A stretch of 64,000 nt of DNA. Origin: CAIWAH01 sp964602595. GTDB lineage: Bacteria; Verrucomicrobiota; Verrucomicrobiia; Limisphaerales; UBA9464. The notes under the pieces are model-generated. The model did no database searches. It saw nothing but the letters and a program-made list of their open reading frames with translations, and had not been told where the DNA came from. Below, one piece after another: positions 8,931 to 17,911 of the stretch. The translations under genes were made by a program, and so were the position numbers. How positions within the stretch are numbered: the stretch's first letter is position 1; each line of letters starts with the position of its first letter. The stretch covers positions 372,001 through 436,000 of the forward strand of contig CAZRRO010000003.1 in assembly GCA_964602595.1 (NCBI GenBank), given 5' to 3'.

Positions 8931-9560
8931 TCAGGGGGCGCGGCCAACGAGCATGAATTGCCAGCCAAACAGTCCGGGGAACGTGGTCTCGGCAAACCGG
9001 TCCAACGGCGCCTTCAGCGGCCCGAGCAGGTGCGAACCGGGCCACGCGCCGTGGGCGGAGCGCTCGACCCGGTCAAAGCCGGCCTGCGTCACCAAGTCGG
9101 GCGCCGTCTGCCAGTCGAAGAACTTGCAATGCGTGCGATCCATCAGGCCGCCGTCGGTGTAGCGAAAATGGCCGGCGAGCATTGCCAGGCGATTGCGCCA
9201 GAACAGCAGGTTGGGTAGCGCCACGATCAGCGTGCCGCCGGCTTTCAGGTGCGGACGCAGCGTGCGGAGCAATTGCCACGGGTCCACGAGGTGCTCGAGC
9301 ACGTGGCTGCAAATCACGCAGTCAAATTGACCGAGGTCGGCTCCGTCGAAGCGATTCAGGTCGGCGACCAGGACCGCTTCCATCGCGGACTTGGCCTGCG
9401 CCGCCTCTTCGGCCGAATGGGTAATGCCGCTGATCTTGGCCGGCCATTCGGACCGGATCGCCCGCGCCAGCGTTCCGTCTCCACACCCGACATCGAGAAT
9501 GGTGGTGGCCGTCCGCGGAATGCGGACGAACACAGGCGGGTTGACGGAGCCGTAGGTCAT
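8931..9560 (-). CDS. SAM-dependent class I methyltransferase
   Basis: 209 residues. Motif I, the SAM-binding loop, is at ~21-30 (ILDVGCGDGT). It is followed by DCVICSHVLEHLVDPW, the usual motif II/III region of Methyltransf_11/23 enzymes, and by GGTLIVALPN. The substrate cannot be told from sequence; small-molecule or glycan methyltransferases look similar. The ATG at 9560 shares a 4-base ATGA overlap with the upstream gene's stop, which fixes this start over an in-frame start at 9641. It is followed after 6 bases by the OYE-like gene. Confidence 0.88.
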   Translation of the reverse strand: MTYGSVNPPVFVRIPRTATTILDVGCGDGTLARAIRSEWPAKISGITHSAEEAAQAKSAMEAVLVADLNRFDGADLGQFDCVICSHVLEHLVDPWQLLRTLRPHLKAGGTLIVALPNLLFWRNRLAMLAGHFRYTDGGLMDRTHCKFFDWQTAPDLVTQAGFDRVERSAHGAWPGSHLLGPLKAPLDRFAETTFPGLFGWQFMLVGRAP

Positions 9561-9967
9561 TTGAAGTCCACCCTGACAGCCAAGTCGGGGGAATGCTGCG
9601 TGGTTGATGGCTCGACTTCGAAGAGAGACTTCAGAGCCCAATCTGAAGAATACGCCTCGAGGACATGACGTGCGTGCATGTCTGTGCGGTGGGTATCATG
9701 TCGAATTCGTTCTGCTACATGGCGAAGAACGCTGCCTAGGCGAAGTGTGTGCATGCAATACTGCACCACCAGCACTGAATAAGTTCGTGGGTTTTCCAGA
9801 ATCTCAACAAACGCGGCCTCGAATTGTTCAGCAGACTCTGGATGCGCGTTAACTATCGCAACTATCTCTCGCAAGGTTGGCGTGACGGCCTTGTAGTCAC
9901 CGGTCGCAACCAAGGTTTCACCAACACAGCGAACCTTTTCCCAGAACCCGGCCATATGTGTGTGCAT
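9557..9967 (-). CDS. Unknown 136-residue protein, first gene of the methyltransferase operon
   Basis: 136 residues, mostly helical, with no motif I recognise. His residues are frequent in a middle segment (RHVAERIRHDTHRTDMHARH). The gene is supported by its ATGA overlap with the methyltransferase gene and by protein-like composition. The region is lower in GC than its surroundings (for example around 9670-9760), which may point to recent acquisition. It heads a probable four-gene unit with the methyltransferase, OYE-like enzyme and small membrane protein. Confidence 0.65.
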   Translation of the reverse strand: MHTHMAGFWEKVRCVGETLVATGDYKAVTPTLREIVAIVNAHPESAEQFEAAFVEILENPRTYSVLVVQYCMHTLRLGSVLRHVAERIRHDTHRTDMHARHVLEAYSSDWALKSLFEVEPSTTQHSPDLAVRVDFK

Positions 9968-9994
9968 GGATTTAGCTCCGCTGATTGAGGCACT

Positions 9995-10939
9995 TCACTT
10001 TGCCGCCGCGACCAGCGCGTCGAGCCGGTGGGCGATGGGTTCCAGGACCGCTACGTCGCTGTCTGGGCGGTGGGCACCGCGTCGATGCGGTTCGGGCGAC
10101 GCGATCAGACCGCGCATGTGCAGGAACTGCGCGCAGGTGTGTTTGTAGGCCGGCACCGGGGCGCGGAAGGCAAACATGCCGAGGTATTGCAGCCAGTCGT
10201 TCAGTTCGTGGAACCGCGCGTCGCCGGCGGCCCACAGGCGGTCCCGGGCGGCGAAGGCCTCGACGTGGAACGCCGACAGGCCGAGCAGGTAGTCGCTGCC
10301 CCACATGACCAAGTCGATCGCCAGATCGTTGCCGGTGTAGACCTTGTAGTCTGGCCGACGCGCGTCGCGGACCGCGAGGCGTTCCCATTCGAGTTCGCGG
10401 GAGAGCGAGCTGTGTTTGGCGCCCTTGAGCTGCGGCAGGTCCAGCAGCGCCTTGTAGGTGTCGAGGTCCCAAATGCGGCCGAAGGGCACGAACATCTCGC
10501 CCAGTTCGAAGCCCAGAAACGTGTCGCACTCGGCGGCGACACCGCGGAAAACCTCCACGAGTTGCGCCCCGGAAAGCGGCTTCAGCGCGGAGCAAGGGAA
10601 CAGGATTGGCAGCCCGCCGGCGCAATAGATCGCGTTGCACTCGCGCCGGTAGAGCCGCACGGGATCGCCGTCCTCCCCCTCGATGAAGGCCCCCGCCACG
10701 AAGCGGCGGCCGCGCGCGAGGCTGTTCACGAGCCCGAGAATCTCCGCGCGTTCGTCCCGGGTGAGCAGGTTGGTGTAACCCGTGTCCATGTTCACCGCCG
10801 GCGTCAGGCCCGCCGCCCAGGTGCGCTCGACCAGTTGGGCAAAGGCCGGGAAATCCACGGTCCCGTCGTGCCGGAAGGGAAGCAACACGGCGGAGATGCC
10901 CTCAATCGGTCGGCACGGCTTCAGCGCGGGGATCGGCAT
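9995..10939 (-). CDS. Dihydrodipicolinate synthase/N-acetylneuraminate lyase-family aldolase
   Basis: 314 residues of the DapA/NanA class I aldolase superfamily. Early motifs are GISAVLLPFRHDGTVDFPAF and an N-x-DTGYTNLLTRDER segment, the equivalent of the family's GTTGE/SPTL region. Lys175 in the phrase KGAKHSSLSR stands where the Schiff-base lysine occurs. Sequence differs enough from true DapA that another 2-keto acid substrate is likely. The start at 10939 matches the family start. The 147-base gap to the divergent DUF971 gene probably holds both promoters. Confidence 0.8.
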   Translation of the reverse strand: MPIPALKPCRPIEGISAVLLPFRHDGTVDFPAFAQLVERTWAAGLTPAVNMDTGYTNLLTRDERAEILGLVNSLARGRRFVAGAFIEGEDGDPVRLYRRECNAIYCAGGLPILFPCSALKPLSGAQLVEVFRGVAAECDTFLGFELGEMFVPFGRIWDLDTYKALLDLPQLKGAKHSSLSRELEWERLAVRDARRPDYKVYTGNDLAIDLVMWGSDYLLGLSAFHVEAFAARDRLWAAGDARFHELNDWLQYLGMFAFRAPVPAYKHTCAQFLHMRGLIASPEPHRRGAHRPDSDVAVLEPIAHRLDALVAAAK

Positions 10940-11086
10940 GTCGGCGCGAGCAAACGGGAAACGGTCACCGAGGAAAAGCGGGAACCGCGTTCGCGCGAGC
11001 CGTGTGCCCAAATGGGAGCCGGCGCGTGGCCGGAAGCAGGCGCAACCAGATTCGACAGGCCACGCTTCCGCACGAATCCTTCCCGC

Positions 11087-11404
11087 ATGCGACCGGTTGA
11101 CCTTACTGCCTTCCCGAATGAACTCGCCGTCCGCTGGGATGACGGATCCGAAAGTTTCATCCCGTTCGAAACCCTGCGCCGGTTTTGCCCGTGCGCGGCC
11201 TGCATGGGGGAACAGGACATTTTCGGGAACACCTACAAGGCGCCGGCACGGCCCTACGCCAAGAATGCGTTCCAGTTGGTGCGCTTCGCGGAGGTCGGAA
11301 GCTACGCCGTGCAACCGTTCTGGGCTGATGGGCACGGTTCCGGCCTTTACGCCTGGGATTACCTGCACCGCGTCGCGACGGCCCAGGCCAAGGCGGAGGC
11401 GTAG
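11087..11404 (+). CDS. DUF971 domain protein
   Basis: 105 residues. The pattern LAVRWDDGSESFIPFETLRR, then CPCAACMGE and the C-terminal GLYAWDYLHRV, matches DUF971. This fold is shared with the N-terminal domain of gamma-butyrobetaine hydroxylase and is often encoded near Fe-S or ApbC/Mrp genes. The Cys cluster (CPCAAC) may bind metal; that is inferred. ATG at 11087 fits the domain start. It diverges from the aldolase gene. Confidence 0.8.
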   Translation: MRPVDLTAFPNELAVRWDDGSESFIPFETLRRFCPCAACMGEQDIFGNTYKAPARPYAKNAFQLVRFAEVGSYAVQPFWADGHGSGLYAWDYLHRVATAQAKAEA

Positions 11405-11489
11405 CCGCGGATCGCCCCGCGACATCAGGCGGTGAATTCCAATGCAGGCGGGACGTCGGAGAGCAGCGTCTCCCGGAAAGGAACCTCGC

Positions 11490-12734
11490 TTGAATCGTCC
11501 ACGCATCGTTGGGTTGATCGCCGCCATCCTGTTGGTTGCCGGGTTGTCCCAATGGGTGACCAAGGCCGCGCTGCGCCCGGGATGGAAGCTCGCGGACGGC
11601 ACCCGGATCACCTTCGTCGGCTTCACCTACGGCACGAATCACGTGTCGCCGCTCAAGCACCCCTGGGAACGTCTGCCGCTGCCGGCCCGGGTCATGGGCT
11701 GGCTGCCCCAGGAAGGCTGGCCCGTGGACCGGCCGGGGTTCGGGCCGGAACTGCGGATTTGGTTTCGGACGGACCGCAGCCTGCCGCCCGGCGATTCCTT
11801 CCGCTGGGACCTGACGGACGGAGCCGGCCTGACGGTGGCGGATTTCGATGCCTTGCAACTCGGGGCCACGAACGGGGCCACGGGCCTGCGGCTGGATTTC
11901 GGGGCGTTTCCCCGCCACGGCAAATCCTTGCGGTTGGTCGGCCAACAGTTCGATCGGACGAACCAAGCGTATCTGCCGGTGCTGGAACTGGACCTGCCCA
12001 ACCCGCGCCCCCGGCCCGCGGGTGCGGATGCCGCCCCGGTCCCGGCGCTGCCGCAGACGGCGCGGGACGGTCCGTTGGAATTCACCTTGGTTGCGTTCGA
12101 GACGGGACTGGCCCGGCATCACGGGTTCGCGCGGACGCCGGCTCCGCCCGGTGAGGACCCCACGGCGCGCCTCGATTTCCTGGCCCGGAGCAACGGCGTG
12201 CCGAATCGGGACTGGTTTCCGCTCAACGTGCGGATTGCGGACCTGGAGGGCCATGCCTTGAAAAGTTATCCGATCGATTGGCTGGGCTCGCAGAACGGCT
12301 GGGTGCTGAAGGTGCAATCAGCGCCCTGGGCCGGCCAGGCGTGGCGGCTGCGCGTGGAGTTTTCCCGGAACAACGAATTTGCACCGGGGGAATTGGCAAC
12401 GTTCCGCGGCCTCCGCGTGGCGGGGCAGGGGGGCGTCGCGGTGGACCGGCGAGGGCGGGTCGGTGACCGCGAGATGGAACTGCGGTTCCTCACCTTCGCG
12501 AAAGCAAAGAATTGGGAATGGAAGGCCGATGCCCGCTTGGTCCGGCGCGAAAGCGGCGTCAGCCTTACTTTGGTTGAGGCCCGGGACCAGCGCGGCCGCA
12601 AACTCTGGCGGCACCCGCGGCACCTGACGTTCCGGGCCTGGCCCGACAGCGAGACGGTGGATCTGACCTTCGCGATCCACGCCAGCCGCTTCGGGGAATT
12701 CGTGGCGGAACCCACGGACGTCCGGCCCCGTTGA
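11490..12734 (+). CDS. Membrane-anchored protein of unknown function
   Basis: 414 residues from a TTG at 11490 that has a purine-rich AAAGGAA about 7 bases upstream. It begins with a signal-anchor (RIVGLIAAILLVAGL). An ATG at 11442 would add an Arg-rich stretch before the hydrophobic helix and is less likely. The rest looks like a soluble extracytoplasmic beta-rich protein. I do not recognise a domain. A decayed prfC remnant begins 20 bases after the stop, on the other strand. Confidence 0.6.
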   Translation: MNRPRIVGLIAAILLVAGLSQWVTKAALRPGWKLADGTRITFVGFTYGTNHVSPLKHPWERLPLPARVMGWLPQEGWPVDRPGFGPELRIWFRTDRSLPPGDSFRWDLTDGAGLTVADFDALQLGATNGATGLRLDFGAFPRHGKSLRLVGQQFDRTNQAYLPVLELDLPNPRPRPAGADAAPVPALPQTARDGPLEFTLVAFETGLARHHGFARTPAPPGEDPTARLDFLARSNGVPNRDWFPLNVRIADLEGHALKSYPIDWLGSQNGWVLKVQSAPWAGQAWRLRVEFSRNNEFAPGELATFRGLRVAGQGGVAVDRRGRVGDREMELRFLTFAKAKNWEWKADARLVRRESGVSLTLVEARDQRGRKLWRHPRHLTFRAWPDSETVDLTFAIHASRFGEFVAEPTDVRPR

Positions 12735-12753
12735 CCCCAGATGCCGAGGCGCC

Positions 12754-13067
12754 GGAGATCAATTGGCCAGCGTGGCGGTCCGTCCCCGGGGCGCGGAGGA
12801 AAACTTCAGGAAGCTGTCGAGCAGCAGTTGGACTCCGAAGTTGTTCACGCCGGAACCGAAGAAGACCGGGCTCAGCTTGCCGGCCAGCACCTGCGGGTGG
12901 TCGAACTCGGCGCCGGCCAGCTCGATCATCTCGATCTGCTCGCGCACGGTGTAGACCTCGGATCGCGCGCGGGCTTGGGTTTCCACGCTCCTGCCGGCGT
13001 TGCTGACTGGGATCGCCTCGACCGCGGCCGCCGGGACTTGGCAATGAACTTGCGGGTGCGGTGCCAT
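12754..13067 (-). pseudogene. prfC: Decayed prfC fragment
   Basis: Positions 12754-12951 repeat 16191-16388 of the main prfC gene with few mismatches, including the same TGA stop (offset 3437). Further upstream on the minus strand the reading continues as a diverged copy of residues ~97-126 of the main protein (VEAIPVSNAGRSVETQ aligning with VDAVIMVIDAGKGVENQ). It then joins directly to residue ~221, so about 94 codons are deleted. The P-loop region is absent. It lies just upstream of the RCC1-repeat gene and is almost certainly non-functional as a GTPase. Confidence 0.85.
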
Positions 13068-13126
13068 CCAACGCGGCGACCCTGCCAGTGATTTTCAGAC
13101 TCGGTTAAATCCCTGCCCATCCGTCT

Positions 13127-16100
13127 ATGCCTTGCCTTCGCCCGTTGCGGCTGACCGCCTTTCTGGTGCTCTGCCTTCTGTGGGAAATCACCGCCGTCGC
13201 CGCTGACGGTCCACTGACCACCACCTGGCCACCGCTCCCCGGTCCCGACCGGGATGGTGACGGGTTTTCGGACCTCGCGGAACTGCGGGCCGGCACAGAC
13301 CCGGACCGGCCCGATTCCGACGGCGACACCTTCACCGACCGGGACGAGTTCGATGCCGGCACTTCGCCGGTTGACCGGGGGCAGTTTCCGCTGGTCCGAC
13401 TGGATACGACCCGGAGGCTGAGGCTCGCCGGTGACGCCCTCCTGTTGCGGGCCGAAGCGACGGTTGAGTTCGTAATCACGACCAACTGGGTTCCGGGGGT
13501 TATGAACGGCGTCGTGAAGCTGGTGCCGGAAATCAAAACCAACTGGGTTACCTATCAGTGGTCGCTGGGCGGAACGCCGTTGCTTCGGCAGACCAACCGG
13601 GTCCTTCAGGTGCTGGACCTCGCCGCCGCCGAGACCGGCCTTTACTCGATTGAGGCGAAGGTGCTTAAGGCGCGGCACACGGTGACGGTGCCGGTCGTGG
13701 TATTGCCGCTCCGGGAACGGAAGCCGTTGCCAACGCCGGTCGGAAGCGTGGTGGATGCGGCGGCGGTCACGCTGCCCGGGGAAACGGAACTGGGCGGATT
13801 TACCAATGCCATCCAGTTGACGGCGGGACCGTTTCACGCGGCGGCGCTGATGCCGAACGGAACGGTTCGGGTCTGGGGAGATCTTTCCTATCATCAGGAC
13901 CAGCTTCCGGTCGCCGCGACCAACTTGGTGGCCATCGCGGCCGGGGCGGCGCACATGCTCGGACTGCGGGCCGATGGGATGGTTTTCGGTTGGGGCGGCA
14001 ACCATTTCGGTCAGGCAACCCCGCCTGTTGGGCTGGGTCCGGCCGTCGCAATCAGCGCGGGGCATTTCCATTCAGTTGCGCTGCTCGCCGACGGACGGGT
14101 GGTGGCGTGGGGCGACAACTCCGCGGGGCAAGGCACAGTGCCGGTAAACCTTCCGCCCCTCCGCGCGGTGGCGGCCGGCGGCGCCCACACCTTGGCGCTG
14201 ATCGAGGCTGGCCAGATTCTGGCCTGGGGTGACAACCGGTTTGGCCAGCTCAAAACCCCTGTGGGCACCTTTGTGGCCATCAGCGCTGGCACTACCCACA
14301 GCGCGGCGCTTGACCGGTTTGGCGGTCTCCATGAGTGGGGTGCGATCAAGTCCGGGGGCACCCGTGTGGCCCGGGCGCTCGTTGCTGGCGCTCGTGTTAC
14401 CGCCACGTTGCCGCCGTCGGAACTGCCGCGGGACGGCCATCTGGCGGTGAGAGGCTCCCGGACTGTCCAACTGGAGCTGCCACCGGACGCCGATGCGGAT
14501 GGACTCCTTGATCCGCTGGAGCTGGCTTTCGGCACGGATCCCGCCCATGCCGACACCGACCGCGACGGGTTCCCCGACGGGTTGGAGCTGCGCCTCGGAA
14601 CAAATCCCCTGACCGGCAGCGGTGAACCACCGCCCGCCGATGACCCGTTCACCTGGTGGCAGGCGTTTGATCCGGTCAATGCCGCCGCCGCCGAAGGTCA
14701 GTTGGAAGTGCTGCCGGGACTCCAGATCGAGCTTTTCTCCTCTGGCCAGCGCGCCTTTCAGCTTCAGGCGTCCGCCGACGGACAGATTTGGACAGACCTG
14801 CTGGCTCCGTTTTCTCCACCGCCCGGACTCACCCGGCTGGTCACCAACGCGATTCCGTGGGCCAACCGGTTCCGACTGCTGCCGACTGGGCTCGCGACAG
14901 GCGTCAACTCCACGCCGGTCGCTCCCACCGGCACCGTGCTCGGGACGGTCATGGTGTTCGGTCACGATGAACTGGGGCAACGTCGCGTGCCTTCGACGCT
15001 GGGAAACGTCCGGGGATTGGCCGGCGGGAGCGGGCATTCGCTGGCCATTGGTGCCGGCGGTGATGTCTTTGCCTGGGGCGCCAATGCCAGTGGCCAATGC
15101 GAGGTTCCGCGGCTGACCCGGCCGGCCGTCATGGTCGCCGCCGGGGGCCAGCATTCCCTGGCGTTGATGGCTGGTGGATTAGTGGTTGCCTGGGGCGGCA
15201 ATGCCGGGGGGCAGCTGAGCCTTCCGCAACTGGATGAGCCCGTGATTGCAGTCGCCGCGGGCGCCAACCACAGCCTCGCCCTCCTTACCGGCGGCAAGGT
15301 CGTCGCCTGGGGCGGCAACGAGAGCGGTCAGGCCAACGTTCCAACCGGCCTGCCGCCGGTCCAGATGGTCGCGGCTGGCCGCTTTCATTCCGTGGCCCTG
15401 ACCCGCTCCGGACAGGTGGTCACGTGGGGCGACAATCGCTACGGACAAGGCCAGGTCCCGGACGACCTGCCGCCGGTCCGCGCCGTCGCCGCGGGTTTCA
15501 CGCACACGGTGGCGCTGGGCACGGACGGAAGGGTCCGCTGCTGGGGCGGCAACATGGACGGGCAATGCGAGGTTCCGCCGGACCTTGACGAGGTGACGGC
15601 AGTTTATGCAGGCGACGTCGCTACCTTCGCCCTGACGTCCAAGGGTCGGGTCCGGGTTTGGGGGCGAAACCAAACGTCGTTGCAGGCCGAATTCGACGCT
15701 GCCAGCCCGGTAATGGTTTTCGCCGTGGGAGCGTATCACGCGATTCTCGCCCGGGTGCCCGTGGACGCGGACGCGGATGGGCTCGACGACAACCTGGAAC
15801 GCTCGCTCGGCGCGTCGGCCGAACGCTCGGACAGCGACGGAGATGGGCTGGACGATGCCACGGAATGGTTGGGCGGCTTTTCCCTGACCGTGCCCTCCGA
15901 ACGGCCCGACGGTTACCTTAACGCTGGAACGGCGGTGAAGCTGCGCTTCTTCTCGCGGCCGGGCGACAGCTACCTCCTCCAGCGGACGCGGGACTTCGTC
16001 ACCTGGTTCCCGGAGGACCGGCTGGCGCCCTCACCCCGCTTCGCCGACCGCATCGGGTTCACCGAACTGCCCATCGCTTCGGGTGACAACGCAGCCGCCT

Positions 16101-16171
16101 GGCGGTTGCTGCGCTATCAATCGTTGGAGGTTCCGGATCCCGGGACGGCCTTCCTCGTTTCACCGCGGTAA
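13127..16171 (+). CDS. Secreted RCC1-repeat (seven-bladed propeller) protein with calcium-type repeats
   Basis: 1014 residues with a signal peptide (~1-25). Three Asp-rich thrombospondin type 3/dockerin-like calcium segments are present: ~38-75, ~455-490 and near 885-915 (for example DADADGLDD). Two blocks of RCC1 repeats lie between, roughly 225-430 and 605-870, with recurring units like GGKVVAWGGNESGQ and AVAAGANHSLALL. Such proteins are exported in Verrucomicrobia, but roles are mostly unknown; adhesion or carbohydrate binding is a guess. The C-terminal ~100 residues (YLLQRTRDFVTWFPED) resemble a module shared by other secreted proteins of the phylum. The gene sits between two copies of the prfC 3' end. 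Confidence 0.85.
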   Translation: MPCLRPLRLTAFLVLCLLWEITAVAADGPLTTTWPPLPGPDRDGDGFSDLAELRAGTDPDRPDSDGDTFTDRDEFDAGTSPVDRGQFPLVRLDTTRRLRLAGDALLLRAEATVEFVITTNWVPGVMNGVVKLVPEIKTNWVTYQWSLGGTPLLRQTNRVLQVLDLAAAETGLYSIEAKVLKARHTVTVPVVVLPLRERKPLPTPVGSVVDAAAVTLPGETELGGFTNAIQLTAGPFHAAALMPNGTVRVWGDLSYHQDQLPVAATNLVAIAAGAAHMLGLRADGMVFGWGGNHFGQATPPVGLGPAVAISAGHFHSVALLADGRVVAWGDNSAGQGTVPVNLPPLRAVAAGGAHTLALIEAGQILAWGDNRFGQLKTPVGTFVAISAGTTHSAALDRFGGLHEWGAIKSGGTRVARALVAGARVTATLPPSELPRDGHLAVRGSRTVQLELPPDADADGLLDPLELAFGTDPAHADTDRDGFPDGLELRLGTNPLTGSGEPPPADDPFTWWQAFDPVNAAAAEGQLEVLPGLQIELFSSGQRAFQLQASADGQIWTDLLAPFSPPPGLTRLVTNAIPWANRFRLLPTGLATGVNSTPVAPTGTVLGTVMVFGHDELGQRRVPSTLGNVRGLAGGSGHSLAIGAGGDVFAWGANASGQCEVPRLTRPAVMVAAGGQHSLALMAGGLVVAWGGNAGGQLSLPQLDEPVIAVAAGANHSLALLTGGKVVAWGGNESGQANVPTGLPPVQMVAAGRFHSVALTRSGQVVTWGDNRYGQGQVPDDLPPVRAVAAGFTHTVALGTDGRVRCWGGNMDGQCEVPPDLDEVTAVYAGDVATFALTSKGRVRVWGRNQTSLQAEFDAASPVMVFAVGAYHAILARVPVDADADGLDDNLERSLGASAERSDSDGDGLDDATEWLGGFSLTVPSERPDGYLNAGTAVKLRFFSRPGDSYLLQRTRDFVTWFPEDRLAPSPRFADRIGFTELPIASGDNAAAWRLLRYQSLEVPDPGTAFLVSPR

Positions 16172-16190
16172 ACGAAAAGTGTCTCGGACA

Positions 16191-16388
16191 GGAGATCAAT
16201 TGGCCAGCGCGGCGGTCCGTCCCCGGGGCGCGGAGGAATACTTCAGGAAACTGTCGAGGAGGAGTTGCACGCCGAAGTTGTTCACGCCGGAACCGAAGAA
16301 GACCGGGCTCAGCTTGCCGGCCAGCACCTGCGGGTGGTCGAACTCGGCGCCGGCCAGCTCGATCATCTCGATCTGCTCGCGCACGGTG
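16191..16388. repeat. Direct repeat of the prfC 3' end (partner 12754-12951)
   Basis: The ~198-base 3' end of prfC is repeated in the same orientation 3437 bases away, on the other side of the RCC1-repeat gene. Similarity starts at GGAGATC just beyond the stop codon and ends after the codons for the TVREQ segment. Confidence 0.85.
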
Positions 16389-17053
16389 GCGTAGGTGTGT
16401 TCGTCGAGCTTCTCGCGCACCAAAGGGTCGTCGAGTCCGGTGACGTTCACGGCCGCGCGATACTTGCCGCCGACCACGCGCTCGAAGAGGTGGACCATTT
16501 TCTCCGCCCGGTCATAGACGCCGCGGAAGTCGGCGCCGTTGCCGAGGGGCCAGTTCATGGCGCAGGACTTGATCCCGAGGACTGCCTCCAGCTCGTCCAT
16601 GAGCGAGATCGGATCGCGCGCCGGACGGTCGAGCTTGTTCATGAAGGTGAAGATCGGCACGCCGCGCCGGGCGCACACCTCGAAGAGCTTGCGCGTCTGG
16701 TTTTCCACGCCCTTGCCGGCGTCGATCACCATGATCACGGCGTCCACGGCCGTGAGCACGCGGTAGGTATCCTCGGAGAAATCCTTGTGGCCGGGCGTGT
16801 CGAGCAGGTTCACGCGGAAGCCGCCGTATTCGAACTGCAGCACGGTGGAGCTGATCGAGATGCCGCGTTTCTTCTCCAGCTCCATCCAGTCCGAGGTGGT
16901 GGCACGCTGGTTCTTGCGCGCGGTCACGGAGCCGGCGAGCTGCACGGCGCCGCCGTAGAGCAGCAGCTTTTCGGTGAGCGTCGTCTTGCCGGCATCGGGA
17001 TGCGAGATGATCGCAAACGTGCGCCGGCGCTGGATTTCTTCCTGCAAGGTCAC
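16196..17053 (-). CDS. prfC: Peptide chain release factor 3, truncated to the GTPase domain
   Basis: 285 residues from a GTG at 17053. RF3 recycles RF1/RF2 from the ribosome and is normally ~525-530 residues. Here the G domain is well conserved: P-loop HPDAGKTT at 18-25, DTPGH at 85-89, NKLD at 139-142. The protein ends with SSAPRGRTAALAN at the point where RF3's beta-barrel domain II should begin, so domains II and III are missing. No frameshifted continuation exists downstream, because the adjacent DNA is the end of the RCC1-repeat gene. It may be a broken gene or a stand-alone GTPase. An upstream in-frame start at 17137 would add 28 non-conserved residues. Confidence 0.88.
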   Translation of the reverse strand: MTLQEEIQRRRTFAIISHPDAGKTTLTEKLLLYGGAVQLAGSVTARKNQRATTSDWMELEKKRGISISSTVLQFEYGGFRVNLLDTPGHKDFSEDTYRVLTAVDAVIMVIDAGKGVENQTRKLFEVCARRGVPIFTFMNKLDRPARDPISLMDELEAVLGIKSCAMNWPLGNGADFRGVYDRAEKMVHLFERVVGGKYRAAVNVTGLDDPLVREKLDEHTYATVREQIEMIELAGAEFDHPQVLAGKLSPVFFGSGVNNFGVQLLLDSFLKYSSAPRGRTAALAN

Positions 17054-17240
17054 GAGGAAGGCGAGGCTAGCAAAGGGGCGTCGGGAAAACAAAACCGGAC
17101 ATTCCGGGGGTGCGGGCCGCCGCGTGGGAGTGGCCACCGAAAGTCACGGTTGCGTGACGGCCCGGAGTTCTTCGGCGAAACGCTCGACAGGAGGGCTCCG
17201 GGGGAAGTATTGGCACTGCAACCGCTAAGCCAACTGCCCC

Positions 17241-17876
17241 ATGGTTCACTATCAGCTCAAAGGCGTGACGATGTCCCTCGATTTTGGGCTGCGGACCGGC
17301 TTGAACACGATTGGCCGGAATCCGACCAACGACTTCTGCATCCACGAGGCCAGTGTCTCCAGCTTTCACGCCGAACTCACGGTGCTGGAGGATGGGGGCG
17401 GGGTCCTGGTGCGTGACCTCCAGTCCACCAACGGCACCTTTGTGGACGGCCAACCGGTGGAGGAGGCGCATTTGCAGCCCGGGCAGGCGCTCCAACTGGG
17501 CTCCATCGAACTGCGCCTCGAAGCCCGGGAAATTGGCATCCATGTGGCCCCGGTTTCGCCGCTTGCACCGGCCCAACCGGCAGGCCGCGCCGTCGTGCTG
17601 GAGGACGGCCAGGTCGGCTGCTCGCGGGATCCGAACCTGCCCGCGACCCATGAGGCGACCGATGGATGCCAGGCCGTGGTCAAATGTCCCGGAGTGTTCA
17701 ACGTCGCGTCGCTGCGGGCGGTGAAACTGTCGGGCGGCAAGGCTGGCGTGCTGTTCTTCTGCCCCGACTGCAACGCGAAATGCCGGCCGATTCCCGGCGG
17801 CCAGGGCTCAAACCAAAAAAAGAAGAGCCTGTTCTCGCGGCTGACCCAGACGATCCACCTCGGCTGGAAGAAGTAG
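17241..17876 (+). CDS. FHA-domain protein with a C-terminal zinc-finger-like segment
   Basis: 211 residues. An FHA phosphothreonine-binding domain spans ~1-95, with the canonical GRNPTNDF, SVSSFHAEL and STNGTFVDG motifs. A second region (~135-185) has paired Cys (KCPG, then FFCPDCNAKC) that could bind zinc. The C-terminus is Lys-rich. FHA domains read Ser/Thr kinase signals, and a membrane Ser/Thr kinase is encoded ~3 kb away, but a link is only inferred. It starts on ATG 17241 and converges with the pseudouridine synthase gene. Confidence 0.85.
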   Translation: MVHYQLKGVTMSLDFGLRTGLNTIGRNPTNDFCIHEASVSSFHAELTVLEDGGGVLVRDLQSTNGTFVDGQPVEEAHLQPGQALQLGSIELRLEAREIGIHVAPVSPLAPAQPAGRAVVLEDGQVGCSRDPNLPATHEATDGCQAVVKCPGVFNVASLRAVKLSGGKAGVLFFCPDCNAKCRPIPGGQGSNQKKKSLFSRLTQTIHLGWKK

Positions 17877-17911
17877 CCCGGGCCGGCCGGTGGCCCCTTC
17901 GGTCTGCGACG

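Noticed and set aside
12565..13071. Alternative minus-strand frame near the prfC remnant
   Set aside because: Its translation is Pro/Arg/Gly-rich, while the other minus frame clearly aligns with prfC.
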